Positions 22,190-36,599 of a DNA stretch of 64,000 bases are shown here, piece by piece (the stretch's first letter is position 1; every line of letters begins with the position of its first letter). The position numbers and the translations under genes are program-made. The notes under the pieces were generated by a model. The model searched no databases, had not been told where the DNA came from, and saw only the letters and a program-made list of their open reading frames with translations. The stretch is from Polytrichum commune (lineage: Eukaryota > Streptophyta > Polytrichopsida > Polytrichales > Polytrichaceae), in assembly GCA_950295325.1 (NCBI GenBank), contig OX485804.1, positions 8,868,001-8,932,000 on the forward strand, in the 5' to 3' direction.

Positions 22190-23460
22190 CTACCCCCTAT
22201 CGGCCGGGCATGTCCAATATGGCGCTGTTGGATGAAAACTCATGCCGTAAAACTCCACCGCATAGAATGACATCTCCAATACTTCCCTCAGCCCATCCAG
22301 CTCCGGCAATGTCAAATCCTCCAGCCTTGCTCGAAGAATCCTCCGGGAAACTCGTGTAGTCAGATGCCGGCTCTTAGAAAACCACATCATATTCTCCCGA
22401 AATTGTGTCACAATGTTGTATTCACGTGACATATACCTCCTTCCCCAGTCATTGGGCCACATTGCACAATCGTATTCAGCTAGGCGTAGTGCATTGTACT
22501 CGGTGCTTTTGTCAACCACTGCTTTCCATGTTTTACATGAAAGCCTCATCTTGTGCATTGCCTGCAAACGAAGTAGCGTTTCTGCTGCTGTTTCTGCACC
22601 CAAATTCACTTTTGAGGCACCCACCAGCAGGTTCGGAACTAGCACCTCCAATTGCGCATTTTCATCAAGATCCAATACAATTGCCTCCATTGTATATGCT
22701 TGGCCTGGGCATTCCCCACCCTGGTTAGCCACACCCAGCCACAAACAATGGTTCCTACAATTTAAATGCGCATGGAGGTTAGCACAAACAAAACTTCACC
22801 AATCATTTGGGTAGGATGCATGTCTTTTACTTCAACACATGTTTTAAGGCAATGTGCACAACCATCCTCCTGCCAATATAGTCTACAGTCAATATCATAT
22901 AAGATTCAAATGCCCACATAAAACACCTATTCAACATTTGTGTGATCCCATCTTCCGTGTGTGGCAATCCCTCCATAATTGCAATACACCCATGAAGACA
23001 ACTAGAACCCCTGTTATGTGCAACCCACACGTCAGAACGAACTTCCAGCAATCTGTGTCTGGAAAAGCAGAGAAAAACAAGGTGTGGGTTTCAGGACGTA
23101 CCAGCTCGGGGCACCAGAATGCATCCACCAATTGCACATATGCCTTGCATATGTGCTTGGAAGGCTTCCTATCAAAGGAGGTTCCGGACATTGCCGCCTC
23201 ATCATTTGGCGACCACCCCTCTGATGTTGCATATAATGCCCATGCGCAACTATTTTCCAATAAGTACCTTCTGTTATATCTGTGTGCAATGTAGATCGGA
23301 CCTTGCCATCATCGGCATAGATTTTATTGTAATAGCATATGTGAATCGATTGCATATAACATGATGTGCAATATTGCAATCCAAAACCCCGTCCATTCCC
23401 ATTTGCGCAACATACATTATGGCTGCCATAATTTGATTTGGGGAACCTGCATGCCATTAT
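22190..23460 (-). CDS. Unrecognised CACTA-internal gene or remnant with an F-box-like stretch
   Basis: The 3'-most frame (22744-22190) contains RLQAMHKMRLSCKTWKAVVD, then residues resembling the helix after an F-box (L..mrLvSk.Wk..vd), and closes with a stop at 22190. Further upstream on the same strand, frames at 23260-22931 and 23051-22827 look protein-like (for example CAWALYATSEGWSPNDEAAM and VRSDVWVAHNRGSSCLHG). They are in different phases, and a good donor (GAGCTG|GTACGT) and acceptor (TTTTCCAG) lie between them. I could not join them in one consistent phase, so this may be a decayed gene. It may be host-derived cargo or a family-specific accessory gene. Confidence 0.4.
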
Positions 23461-23899
23461 GGTGGGAAACTCACCATAATACGGTTGTGATGGGCGACAT
23501 CGTCCATAATGACATTAAGATAGCGATCCTTCGAGTACGATCCTGTCCTCGATGGTTGGTGCTCGTAGCCATCTGCAAGTACATGGAGTGAACCACTACT
23601 AAGAATGGCAACTTCTGCAGCAAGCAATGCCCATAGTTGCTAGTTACTAAACGGTCATGTGATTAATGCGAAAGTTCTCCCTCGGATATTATTGTCCACT
23701 TGTTATATCAGACCACATTGTCTGTGGATGATAGATTAAACATTGTTTTACTTCAAAAGTCTTCCTTGCAAGACGAATCAACATATGTTGGCTCTCCTTT
23801 TCGGAGTCTCGATGTAAAAAACTTGTCATGGAGCATTTGTCTGCTGAATGGCATCAATGCCTCATGGGCCTCCTGAATTCCATGTGTATGATCTACACA

Positions 23900-25300
23900 C
23901 CACACACAATCTTCTCAGTTGGCCCAGCATACTCACAACACCTCGCACATTGATAGAATCCAACAATTTTGATGTACATGTACATCACTCGGCTAAAAAT
24001 CACACCAAATGAGGTGGCTACTAAACTAACTGTATGCATTGGAAGAGGATACTCACTTGTGCAATACATTAGCCCACTAACACATGTGCATAATCCGTCT
24101 GAGTCTCACCGATTCAGAAGGCAAATGGACCCACAATAGGCATCAGAAGAGGATACCGATTGATGCAATAAAACAACCTGCACATACACTAACATAACTC
24201 GGTTAAAACTCACACCAAATAAGGTGGCAACCAAACTCACTGTATGCAACAAAGCAACCCGCTTTCACATGCGCAGAACGTGACATTTCTTTTCTAGCAG
24301 GCGAGGTTAGCATCCTTGTTCTCCACCAGAAACAAAGTGATCCTTTCTGCATCGGGCTTGTGGCCTTGATGTGGGCACTTCCAACTCCACGTGCACTCTC
24401 ACTGTTGGAACAGTGTGGGAATTAGTCTCATCCAGGTAGCACTTGCGAATCTCGCAGGCTATCACTTCGAGTTTCAACAATCACAGTACCGATGCAAAAG
24501 GGGAGAGTAAAAAAAGCAGGTATTCTTTCTCTCTAAATATTATAGTGTTTTGAGATTGTGTACCTTGTCATGTAGGAGTTGCCTCATAGGCCTCCTCAGT
24601 TCCGTGTGGAGGGTCACCGCCCCTCATTCAATGTTCTAAGTGGGCCCAACATACGCACAACACCTCATACCTTAATGAAATACAACAATCTTGATTTGCA
24701 TGTGCATAAATCGGCTAGAACTCACACCAAAACAGGTGGCAACTATAAGCACTATGTGCACCGCAAGAGGACACTGCCCTATGGAACAAACCAACCCGCC
24801 AACACATGCGCATAACCCGCATCAAAATCACACCAAATCAGGTGGCAACTAAACTGACTGCATGCAACACAAGAGGACACTAGCCTAAGCAATAACCCAG
24901 CCCGATAGAAAATGTGCATAACTCGGCCAAAACTCACACCACATCAGGTGGCAACTAAACTCCCTGTACGCATTTGAATATGACACTAACCTATGCAATA
25001 AGCCAGCCCGGTGACACGTGCGCATAACCCAACTCTAACACACACGAAATCAGGTGTCAACTAATCCCACTGTATGCATCATACTAGGATACTAACCTAT
25101 GCAATAAACCAGGCCAGCCAACACATTTGCACATCCCAAACAAAACAAATGCCTCATTTGCATGCCATGTGATTGTTCCCGCAACACCGCGTAACAAAGG
25201 ACATATCCCTATATTGTCGAATTCAGCATCCAAAAATGGTGCAGTGCCCAGGTGTGCTACATGTACGGATTGACAGCAAATACCCTTGCACAAAAACCAT
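23900..25300. repeat. Degenerate ~106-bp satellite array within CACTA
   Basis: Diverged copies of a unit reading AACTAAACTnnnTGTATGCA, then GAGGATACTAACCTATGCAA, CAACCCGCCAACACATGTGC and AACTCACACCAAATCAGGTG. Spacing is about 100-115 bp. The same family recurs at 28.5-28.8, 31.0-31.2 and 44.6-45.6 kb. Confidence 0.75.
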
Positions 25301-25455
25301 GTAATCTTGCTATATAATACTCCTGAATACCTTCCGCAACAACAATGTGCACTGTCAAAATTGCCCCTCTGTTGTAACTACTCCTCAAAGCCTAGAGGGA
25401 GCGCTCTTTCCCTTCCATATACGAGAGTTATTTGAAATTATTCTTGTTTCAAAGC

Positions 25456-28400
25456 TCACTTGGAGCTTTCATCGTATGCACGTAGATAGGATCCCGGCCA
25501 CACAGTCACCCCGCGTTTAACATTATGAAGGGTGAGCTGGGGGGGCATGTCGTCCTCGACTGTGACAAATAGCGGGCATGTATCGTCGAATACACGCCCG
25601 ACGTTCACTTTGATCATGCCCTCAGCAATATTCAACCCGTGGAATGGCTCCCCAGGGAACCCAGATACCGTGCAGCATTCGGCAACTTTGGAATCAGGGT
25701 CATCGGGGTGGTACAGATCTACTAGCTCCCCTTTCGTCCATGTCCCCTGCGTGCATAAGCAACCCAAACATAGTCAATGTTGGATTCAACTTGGATTGCT
25801 ATTTGGACATATCCAATAGGTGGAGGAATGTAGTTGTAATTCTTACATAAATAGCTTTCTTTGGGGGGAGATTTGCCATGTTTGAGGCTACCTTTGCTGT
25901 TGGCTTGCATGCGCGGCCAGAAGACCTGACGGCGCCCCTTCCTCTCCCTCCTGCAATGTTCTGCGCACAAAAATAAATGTGTCATCTCGAGTAGTTGCCA
26001 ATTAAGAGTGCACACCAGTATCATAAACACCACATGTGCAACCCTCCCAGAATGTGTTGCACCAATTCAACAGTCTGGAAATTGGGTCGGCCCTGACCTT
26101 CATGAACATGCTTGCCCCCACTCCAGCTACGGACATCCGCGGGACTCTCACCTGCAAGTGTTTTCAGTGCTCAACCGTATTACTAGTGTTCTATGTACCG
26201 CTCAATGGTTTTATGGACTATGGGGATGGGTTGGTCACGGTGACAATTTGTGGACGACCCATGCTACCCATCTCGACATACCTTTTTTGATGGAGCTGTG
26301 GTCATGCCCAATGCGGCTTCCCTGCCAGCTATTTTTCCTGCGTTCAATGCTGCCTCCTTTGCTATAGCTTTCCCTTGGGCGTTTGAGGGTGCTCTTTTCC
26401 TTGGTTTCTGTGTTGGCTTCAGCTTCGCGTGTGTTGGTGCAAAAACACCATCTGAACCGGGTGACTTAGAGCCGTGCCTCCTTTCCTCCAGCGTAGTTGC
26501 ATCCTCGTCGTCCTCAGTGGATGAAGATGGCACATTGATGGGCACCATTGCTTGCACATGAATGATGCCACGCGGAGGGCTCCGTGGCCTAACTATCTCT
26601 TTGCTGCGGGTTTGAGATTGGTGCCGGGAGTTCGACCGTGTGCGCTCTGATACTTGCGGTCCAGCCTCGCAGCTCCCATTTCCCTTGTGCGATCCATGTT
26701 TTTTTGTGCATGGACTGAGTGAGCCACCTGGAACTTCCTTGCTTGTCTTCCCATTTGGTGTACTGGATGCGAGAGTCTTCTCTCCATCTTGCTTTGATTT
26801 CTGTTGGATTGCATCTTGAGTTTGTTTCCAGTTGATTATCAATGCGTCTGTCAGAGCTTTAACATTTGAGTTCAACACAGACATTTCTTGCAACAGAGCA
26901 GCAAAATCCACCCCCAACGACCCCTTGTCGAGCTTGTTCTCTTCAAGTGCTTCTAGGCGTGTCGCCACGCTTGCAGACATATTCTGCACAAAGTGGTTCC
27001 ACATTCAGGGACAAATACCTCCCTTTGCACATGTCCACACATGAATCTACCACATGCATTCACATACATAAACATGTCATTCCAGCAATGCACAACAACA
27101 ATGACAATCCAACGCATGTTTTGTCCCCGTTTGTCTACGGGGAATTGAATGCCCCAAACAATCTGTCCACATCGCCACATGGGAAGGTATGGATTGATTC
27201 ACATAACAACATGTTGCATAGGCTACTGACCCAACTTCAACCTGCCCATTCATGTCCACACTTATGCTCTAACCCCACCCTACTCAGAATTCACCTATAC
27301 GAATTGGTTGCCTAAGAACACTACACTAACATATCTAAGAAGCCAACCTGCCCATACACATACACAGTTCTGCTCTACACCCACACAATTCAGAATTCAA
27401 CTAAACTAACAAGCTGCCCAAGAAGCCTACACTAACGTATCTAAGAAGCCAACCTGCCCATACACATACACAGTTATGCTCTAAACCTACACACTTCAGA
27501 ATTCACCTAAACTAACAAGCTGCCCAAGAAGCCTACGCTAACATATCCAAGAAGCCAACCTGCCCATTCATGTCCACAGTTATGCTCTAAGCCCACCCAA
27601 TTCAAAATTCACCTTAACTAACAACCTGCCCAAGAAGCCTATACTCACATATCCAAGGACCCCGTCTGCCCATTCATGTCCATATTTATGCTCTAAGCCC
27701 ACCCAAGTCAGAACTCAACTAAACTAACAAGTTGCCTAAGAAGCCCACACTCACATGTCCAAGGACCCAACCTGCCCATTCATGTCCACATTCATGCTCT
27801 AAGCCCACCCAAGTCAGAATTCACCTATACTAACAAGCTGCCTAAGAAGCCTACACTAACATATCTAAGAAGCCAACCTTCCCATTCACATACACAGTTC
27901 TCCTCTCAACCCACCCACTTCAAAATTCACCAAAACTAACAAGCTGCCTAATAACACTACTGTAACATATCTAAGAAGCCAACCTGCCCATACACATACA
28001 CAGTTCTGCTCTACACCCACACAATTCAGAATTCAACTAAACTAACAAGCTGCCCAAGAAGCCTACACTAACGTATCTAAGAAGCCAACCTGCCCATACA
28101 CATACACAGTTAGGCTCTAAACCTACACACTTCAGAATTCACCTAAACTAACAAGCTACCTAATAACACTACACTAACATATCCAAGAAGGAAACCTGCC
28201 CATACACATACACAGTTAGGCTCTAAACCCACCCACTCCAGAATTCACCTTAACTAACAACCTGCCCAAGAAGCCTATACTCACATATCCAAGGACCCCG
28301 CCTGCCCATTCATGTCCACATTTATGCTCTAAGCCCACCCAAGTCAGAATTCACCTATACTAACAAGTTGCCTAAAAAGCCTACACTAACATATCTAAGA

Positions 28401-30984
28401 AGCCAACCTGCCCATTCATGCCCACACTTATGCTCTAAGCCCACCCTATTCAGAATTCACCTTTACGAATTGGTACCATGTGCATAACTAGGCCACGCAC
28501 AACTCCCCATACTCGCACCAAATCGGGTGCCAACTAAACTGACTGCATACATCAGTTAAGGATACTAACCTATCAGATCAAGCAAACCGTTCACTCGGGC
28601 TGCACAACCTGGCCACAACTCACACCAACACAGGTGGCAACTAAACTAACTGTACGCAACAGAATTGGACACTAACCTTTGCAATTAATAAGTCAGCCCG
28701 CTCACACATGTGCATACCCAGGCCAGAACCCAGAAAACTCACACGACACCAGGTGGGAACTAAACGACTTGTCTGCATGAGAAAAAGGACACTAATTAAC
28801 CTATGCAATAAACCAACCCGCCAACAAATATGGAAATTTAAGTGACTAGCAAATTCTCCAAATTGGTGTCCTTTAGTTTGATTGAGGGCATTGCAATTGT
28901 TTCCTTCAGTATATATCACCCAACCAACGAACCAATACACAGTTCTGCCAATACACATGTTTTCTATATTGTTCCTGTCGATCCTGGCCTTGGGTTGTCT
29001 CTTTATGTGGCTGTTCATTCTGCAACGTTGGACATGCAGGTAGAAGACATATATTTTTGTAATCTGTTGTGTCAAAGCATTTGGAGCAAACTGGGATGAC
29101 ATAACAAGGAGTGGGTGTAAAGAACATGCCGATTTGTCCTCGACCATTGATGCATTGTGTGTGCCGATCTCTGCCAATGTGGGGTCTCGCATCAAGTTTT
29201 TCCTCTGCGATTGCAATAATTGTACAACATGTTATAATATTTCTGCCAAATCACAAACCAGACACATGCAAAAAAAATTGTGTTCATGGGATATGCAACA
29301 TTGTTGAGGCATTGCAATACCAAGGAAGCTGTTGTACCAGCCTTCCCATATCTTCCGTGGTGGGAGAGTGTTTTAACGCACCCCCTTGCAATTGTCATCT
29401 CCTGGATTCACCCACCTCCCCTCAGTGCAATGTGTCACATTGGGTGTGGAACACCATCCTAACCCTCATGTCATTTGTTGTTGTTCCTGCAAATAATGGA
29501 ATTGCATAATAAAAAATGTAGCCCAAAATAAAATCGGATGTGCCTACCTTTGAGACCTTCTCAAATTCAGGTGACTGCCAATATGTCTTCAACCTCTCCC
29601 ATACACGGGGCTCTTCTCTAGGGGGGCACTCGCGGTCTGGGTTCGTGATGTACAATTTATGTAAGCGTGACCTTTCAGCTTTCATGCATTTGGAGACAGC
29701 CTTCTTAAACCCGTAATCTGATATGGGGTGACCGGTGAACTCAAATTCAGAATTGACTTCTTCACGCAAACTGGCATAGTCAATGGGATCCTGTGCCATA
29801 ACCTTGATGATGGAAACATCAAGATATATTGTGCAGAGGGCCTTCAGCACCTCTAAAAACCTTGATCCATGTCTACCAGTTTCATCTGGTTCCCCTACAC
29901 TATTGCACTCAATCACATGAGGCTTGAGCCCCCTAGCCTTTCTGTCCACCTCCTCGGCCTCGTACACATGTTGTGCATCTCGTCGTTGCTTTCTGGCGGA
30001 TGAATTGCTCTTTGCAGCCTCGAAGGTGTGTGAGCTCTCTTCTGGACGTGCGGAATCGCGCATTGTGGCCTTCTCCTGGTTGAGAGACTCGCTCCTGGGA
30101 GCATTTTGGGGAGAAGTGGCTGCAAGGGGGGTTGGGACCTGCACACTAGCGGCAGCCACCAACATTTGTCCTGGAGCAGCCGTGGGGTATGACCCCACCA
30201 GATTGGGCGCCACAACCTGCAAGGGAGCAATGCCACCGCCACTGGGTTGGGAATTGGTATACCCATGATTCGGTCTTTCGTAACCACAATGTTCACCTTC
30301 GTCGTAGAAACCCCTCCGTTGCAATGGCTGCACTTGATATCCATCGCGATCCATGTACACATTTTCTCTCATATTGTCAAAATCCATAGGGTGCCGTCTT
30401 CGCGGAGGACCGGGCCTCCCAGCAGGTGGCCTTGTGGGGTGCGATGGGTACCCACTTGATGGAATGCGCGCAGAGGACTGCCCACCTCTCCAGCCCCCAC
30501 CACGATGAGCTGGATACCCAATACTATCATGCTCCCAATGTGCCGTATTCCAAGCCCCTTCTTGCCAATTTTGCGAGCGGGCACCTACAACATACCCACC
30601 TTCGTCATACTCTTGACTCTCATCTTGGCTCCAAGGCACATGTGGTTGACTCGCTGGATAGGGTTGTGCCCGGGTTTGTTGATGCACATTGGGGATATAT
30701 GATTGATCCCCAATATTTGCATATGCCGGGTCCCCAATTGTCGCATCTGGTATGGACTCCCTGTAAGCAATTTGCCCCGTCGCTTGCCAGGGTGGACGCG
30801 AAGGTGGTCCCTGTGAGAGGTGGGGGTCTGGAGTCCATGTTTCCATACCACCTCCTTGTGCCTCGTGGGGCTGAGGCACTCTCTCAGCCCGTGCATGTTC
30901 TCGGTGCACAATTTGAGCACCTGCCCTTGCCCCGGTCTCGTGTGCATGCAAAACTTCCCCCCGTGAGCGTTTCTCCGGCGGTCC
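25456..30984 (-). CDS. TnpA/Ptta-like CACTA protein gene (5' exons uncertain)
   Basis: Exons with good splice sites, all in phase 0: 30984-29548, one from 29204 (end unclear), 26983-26282, 25960-25892 and 25746-25456 (stop). The first encodes a proline/glycine/arginine-rich disordered region, then a folded part with EFTGHPISDYGFKKAVSKCM, ERSRLHKLYITNPDRECPP and RVWERLKTYWQSPEFEKVSK. This resembles the plant Ptta/En-Spm Transposase_24 family, where such a region precedes an HTGG-type segment; RDPTLAEIGTHN on the next exon fits that. Exon 26983 has a coiled coil (MSVLNSNVKALTDAL) and a basic Ser-rich tail. The last exon (LVDLYHPDDPDSKVAEC to VTVWPGSYLRAY) resembles the small C-terminal domain of plant CACTA proteins. 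The role is probably binding subterminal repeats. An upstream exon ending at 36252 (donor AAAG|GTACC, phase 0) would make a 5.3-kb intron. Confidence 0.7.
27240..28830. repeat. ~106-bp satellite array inside a TnpA-like gene intron
   Basis: About 12 copies of a unit containing CACTAACATATCTAAGAAGC, CAACCTGCCCATACACATAC, GTTATGCTCTAAACC and CAGAATTCACCTAAACTAAC, spaced about 105-107 bp. The last ~350 bp shift to the more diverged GTGCATAACC/GGTGGCAACTAAAC version. The array lies between the exon starting at 29204 and the exon 26983-26282. Confidence 0.85.
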
Positions 30985-31019
30985 CTGCAAAAATGTTCAG
31001 GGCCAACAATGTGCAAATT

Positions 31020-34000
31020 ACATCGGAAGAGGATATTATCTCCTCCAATAAAACAACCCGCTAACACATGTGCACAACTCAACCCATAATCACACCAATC
31101 CATCAGCCACATAAACTAACTGTATGCATCAAAAGATGACACTAACTTGTGCAACATGTGCATGTACACAATTATGCTCGAACCCACACCAATTCAGAAG
31201 GCATCTATACTAACTGTTTACATCAGAAAAACTATACCAACATATGCCCTAAACCACCTCTGCCCATACACGTACACCCAAACTAATTGGTTGCCTAAGA
31301 AGCCTACACTCACATATCCAAGGACCCAGCCTGCCCATTCATGTCCACAGTTATGCTCTAAGCCCACCCAATTCAGAATTCACCTATACGAATTGGCTGC
31401 CTATTCACCCCACACTAACATATCTAAGAAGCCAACCTGCCAGTTATGCTCTAAACCTACATAATTCAGAATTCAACTAAACTAACAAGCTGCCTAAGAA
31501 GCCTACACTAACATATCCAAGGACCCAACCTGCCCATACACATACACATCTATGCTCTAAACCTACACAATTCAGAATTCAGCCAAACTAACAAGCTGCC
31601 TAAGAAGACTGCACTCACATATACAAGGACCCAACCTGCCCATACACATACACATTTATGCTCTAAACCTACACAATTCAGAATTCAGCCAAACTAACAA
31701 GCTGCCTAAGAAGACTGCACTCACGTATACAAGGACCCAACCTACCCAGACACATACACAGTTAACCCTAAAACCTACACAATTCAGAATTCACCTATAC
31801 GAATTGGCGGCCTAAGAAGCCCACACTAACATATCTAAGAAGCCAATTTGCCCATACACATACACAGTTCTCCTCTAAACCTACACAATTCAGATTTAAG
31901 CCAAGCTAAGTGGCTGCATAAGAAGACTAGACTAACATATCTAAGCAGCCAACCTGCCCATTCATGCACACAATTATGCTCTAAACTTGCCCTATTCAGA
32001 ATTCAACTAAACTAACTGTATGCAACACAAGACTACACTAACATATCTAAGAAGCCAACCTGCCCATACACATACACAGTTATGCTCTACACCCACCCAA
32101 TTCAGAATTCACCTATACTAACAAGCTGCCTAAGGAGAGTAAACTGACATATCCAAGGACCCAGCCTGCCCAAACACATACACAGTTATGCTCTAAGCCC
32201 ACCCAAGTCAGACTTCACCTATACTAACAAGCTGCCTAAGAAGCCTACACTAACATATCCAAGAAGCCAACCTCCCCATGCACATACACAGTTATGCTCT
32301 AAACTTGCCCAATTCAGAATTCACCTATACTAACAAGCTGCCTAATAACACTACACTAACATATCCAAGAAGCCAACCTGCCCATACACATACACAGTTA
32401 TGCTCTACACCCACCCAATTCAGAATTCAACTAAACTAACAAGCTGCCTAATAACACTACACTAACATATCTAAGAAGCCAACCTGCCCATACACATACA
32501 CCATTATGCTCTACACCTACACAATTCAGAATTCAACTAAACTAACAAGCTGCCTAATAACACTACACTAACATATCTAAGAAGCCAACCTGCCCATGCA
32601 CATACACATTTATGCGAAAAAACCTAGACAATTCAGAATTCACCCAACCTGCCCATACACATACACCATTATGCTCTACGCCTACACAATTCAGAATTCA
32701 ACTAAACTAACAAGCTGCCTATGAAGCTTACACTCACATATCCAAGGACCCAGCCTGCCCATACACATACACATTTATGCGAAAAAACCTACACAATTCA
32801 GAATTCACCCAACCTGCCCATACACATACACCATTATGCTCTACGCCTACACAATTCAGAATTCAACTAAACTAACAAGCTGCCTATGAAGCTTACACTC
32901 ACATATCCAAGGACCCAGCCTGCCCATACACATACACATTTATGTGAAAAACCTACACAATTCAGAATTCACCCAACCTGCCCATACACATACACCATTA
33001 TGCTCTACACCTACACAATTCAGAATTCAACTAAACTAACAAGCTGCCTAATAACACTACACTAACATATCTAAGAAGCCAACCTGCCCATACACATACA
33101 CCATTATGCTCTACACCTACACAATTCAGATTTAAGCCAAGCTAAGTGGCTGCATAAGAAGACTAGACTAACATATCTAAGCAGCCAACCTGCCCATTCA
33201 TGCACACAATTATGCTCTAAACTTGCCCTATTCAGAATTCAACTAAACTAACTGTATGCAACACAAGACTACACTAACATATCTAAGAAGCCAACCTGCC
33301 CATACACATACACAGTTATGCTCTACACCCACCCAATTCAGAATTCAACTAAACTAACAAGCTACCTAATAACACTACACTAACATATCTAAGAAGTCAA
33401 CCTGCCCTTACACATACACCATTATGCTCTAAACTTGCCCAATTCAGAATTCACCTATACTAACAAGCTGCCTAAGGAGAGTAAACTAACATATCCAAGG
33501 ACCCAACCTGCCCAAACACATACACAGTTATGCTCTAAGCCCACCCAAGTCAGAATTCACCTATACTAACAAGCTGCCTAAGAAGCCTACACTAACATAT
33601 CCAAGAAGCCAACCTCCCCATGCACATACACAGTTATGCTCTAAACCTACACAATTCAGAATTCAACTAAACTAACAAGCTGCCTAATAACACTACACTA
33701 ACATATCCAAGAAGCCAACCTGCCCATACACATACACAGTTATGCTCTACACCTACACAATTCAGAATTCAACTAAACTAACAAGCTGCCTAATAACACT
33801 ACACTAACATATCTAAGAAGCCAACCTGCCCATGCACATACACATTTATGTGAAAAAACCTACACAATTCAGAATTCACCCAACCTGCCCATACACATAC
33901 ACCATTATGCTCTACGCCTACACAATTCAGAATTCAACTAAACTAACAAGTTGCCTATGAAGCTTACACTCACATATCCAAGGACCCAGCCTGCCCATAC

Positions 34001-36110
34001 ACATACACATTTATGCGAAAAAACCTACACAATTCAGAATTCACCCAACCTGCCCATACACATACACCATTATGCTCTACGCCTACACAATTCAGAATTC
34101 AACTAAACTAACAAGCTGCCTATGAAGCTTACACTCACATATCCAAGGACCCAGCTTGCCCATACACATACACATTTATGCGAAAAAACCTACACAATTC
34201 AGAATTCACCCAACCTGCCCATACACATACACCATTATGCTCTACGCCTACACAATTCAGAATTCAACTAAACTAACAAGCTGCCTATGAAGCTTACACT
34301 CACATATCCAAGGACCCAGCCTGCCCATACACATACACATTTATGTGAAAAAACCTACACAATTCAGAATTCACCCAAATTAATTGTATGCATCACAAGA
34401 CTACACTAACATATCCAGGAAGCCAACCTGCCCATACACATACACAGTTAACCCTAAAACCTACACAATTCAGAATTCACCCAAACTAACTGTATGCATC
34501 ACAAGACTACACTAACATATCCAGGAAGCCAACCTGCCCATTCATGCACACAATTATGCTCTAAGCCTACACAATTCAGAATTCACCCAAACTAACCGTA
34601 TGCATCACAAGACTAGACTAACATATCCAGGAAGCCAACCTGCCCATTCATGCACACAATTATGCTCAAAACTTGCCCAATTCAGAATTCACCTAACTAA
34701 CCGTATGCATCAGAAGACTAGACTCACATAACCCTTAACCCAACCTGCCCATTCATGTACACAGTTATGCCCTAAACTTGCCCAATTCAGAATTCAGCCA
34801 AACTAACTGTATGCATCAGAAGACTAGACTCACATAACCCTAAACCCAGCCTGCCCATGCATGTACACAGTTATGCTCTAAGCCCACCCAATTCAGAATT
34901 CACCTATACTAATTGGTTGCCCAAGAACACTACACTAACATATCTTAGAAGCCAATCTGCACATACACATACACAGTTCTCCTCTAAACTTGCACAATTC
35001 GGAATTCACCCAAACTAAGTGGCTGCATAAGAAGCCTAGACTCACATATCCAAGGACCCAGCATGCCCATACACATACACATTTATGCGAAAAACCTACA
35101 CAATTCAGAATTCATCCTAACTAACAAGCTGCCTAAGAAGACTACACTCACATACACAAGGACCCTAAACCTGTCCATACACATACACAGTAAACCCTAA
35201 AACCCACACAATTCAGAATTCACCTAAACTAACTGTATGCATCACAAGACTACACTAACATATATTAGAAGCCAACCTGCCCATTCATGTACATAGTTAT
35301 GCTCTAAGCCCACCCGATTCAGAATTCACCTATACTAATTGTATGCATCAGAAGACTAGACTCACATAACCCTAAACCCAACCTGCCCATTCATGTACAC
35401 AATTATGCTCTAAACTTGCCCAATCAGAATTCAGCCAAACTAATGTATTCATCAGAAGACTAGACACACATAACCCTAAACCCAACCTGCCCATTCATGT
35501 ACACAATTATGCTCTAAACTTGCCCAATCAGAATTCAGCCAAACTAATGTATTCATCAGAAGACTAGACACACATAACCCTAAACCCAACCTGCCCATTC
35601 ATGTACACAGTTATGCTCTAAACTTGCCCAATTCAGAATTCACCTATACTAATTGGTTGCCCAAGAACACTACACTAACATATCTTAGAAGCCAATCTGC
35701 ACATACACATACACAGTTCTCCTCCAAACTTGCACAATTCCGAATGTGATCGATTTAAAATCTGGATTCAACATAACACCCTGCCAATACATGTAGAAAT
35801 TTCCACACAGAGTCCACACCGAATCAGAATGCAACTACACCCACTATAGGTATTGGAAGTGGATGTTGACTTATGCCCTAAACCCTACAGAAACATGTAC
35901 AAAACCCTTCTCAAAATCCACACCAAATCATAGCGCAAGTATGCAACCCTACAACCAGAATATGGGAGTCCACACCGAATCACAATGCAACTACACCCAC
36001 TATAGGTATTAGAAAAGGATGTTGCCTTATGCCCTAAACCCTACAGATACATGTACATAACCTTGCTCAACATCCACACCAAACCATAGCGCAAGTATGC
36101 AACCCTAAAA
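31020..36110. repeat. Large ~106-bp satellite array with higher-order structure
   Basis: About 4.7 kb (~43 units) of the same satellite; adjacent CAGAATTCAAC motifs at 32421 and 32527 are 106 bp apart. Two levels of higher order are visible. A ~173-bp block holding a shortened unit (TTTATGCGAAAAAACC) plus a full unit is repeated at about 32.6-32.95 and 33.83-34.35 kb. A ~1.24-kb segment starting ACAATTCAGATTTAAGCC occurs at 31883 and again at 33121. The right edge degrades into TAACCCTAAACCC-containing units and ends near 36.1 kb. Confidence 0.9.
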
Positions 36111-36251
36111 TCAGACTATAGAAGAACGCAACAAATTCCCACAAAGCATACTCACTGGCCCATCCACCAACACCCCAAACCTGAACGTAACCAACAATGA
36201 CAGGTGGCCCATTTCCAAGTATTTGAAAGAGATGCACATCCAGGTTGGTAC

Positions 36252-36533
36252 CTTTGTTGGCGATGTTGCATTTGGGCGTTTGCGAGTATCCGTGGTTGTG
36301 TCCCCAGCAGGATTTGTGGCGGAGTTTCCAACCCCACCATGCAATTGGTCATCCCCTGCACCGTATTGCGACGATGCACATGCGCTTTTTTGTGTGTTGT
36401 CCACCACATTATCTGTGGCATCTGCCATTTTTGTGTTTTCTGGTCGAGCAAGTCTCAAACTTCGCCGCAGGGGTGAATGGGAAGTGCGCAGGGATTTAGT
36501 ATTCGGCTTCTTCTTTGTCAGGCCAACCGGCAC
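36252..36533 (-). CDS. Possible upstream exon of the TnpA-like gene
   Basis: Open frame with a basic N-terminal part (SPLRRSLRLARPENTK) and a polar remainder. It ends at a strong donor AAAG|GTACC in phase 0, matching the phase-0 acceptor at 30984 across the satellite array. The start and any earlier exons are not resolved. Assigning it to the TnpA-like gene is inference. Confidence 0.4.
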
Positions 36534-36599
36534 ACCAAATCTGCAATTCCACCAGTCATGTGCATATCAGAACATTGAGGATGAACTAGCAATTTGAGT

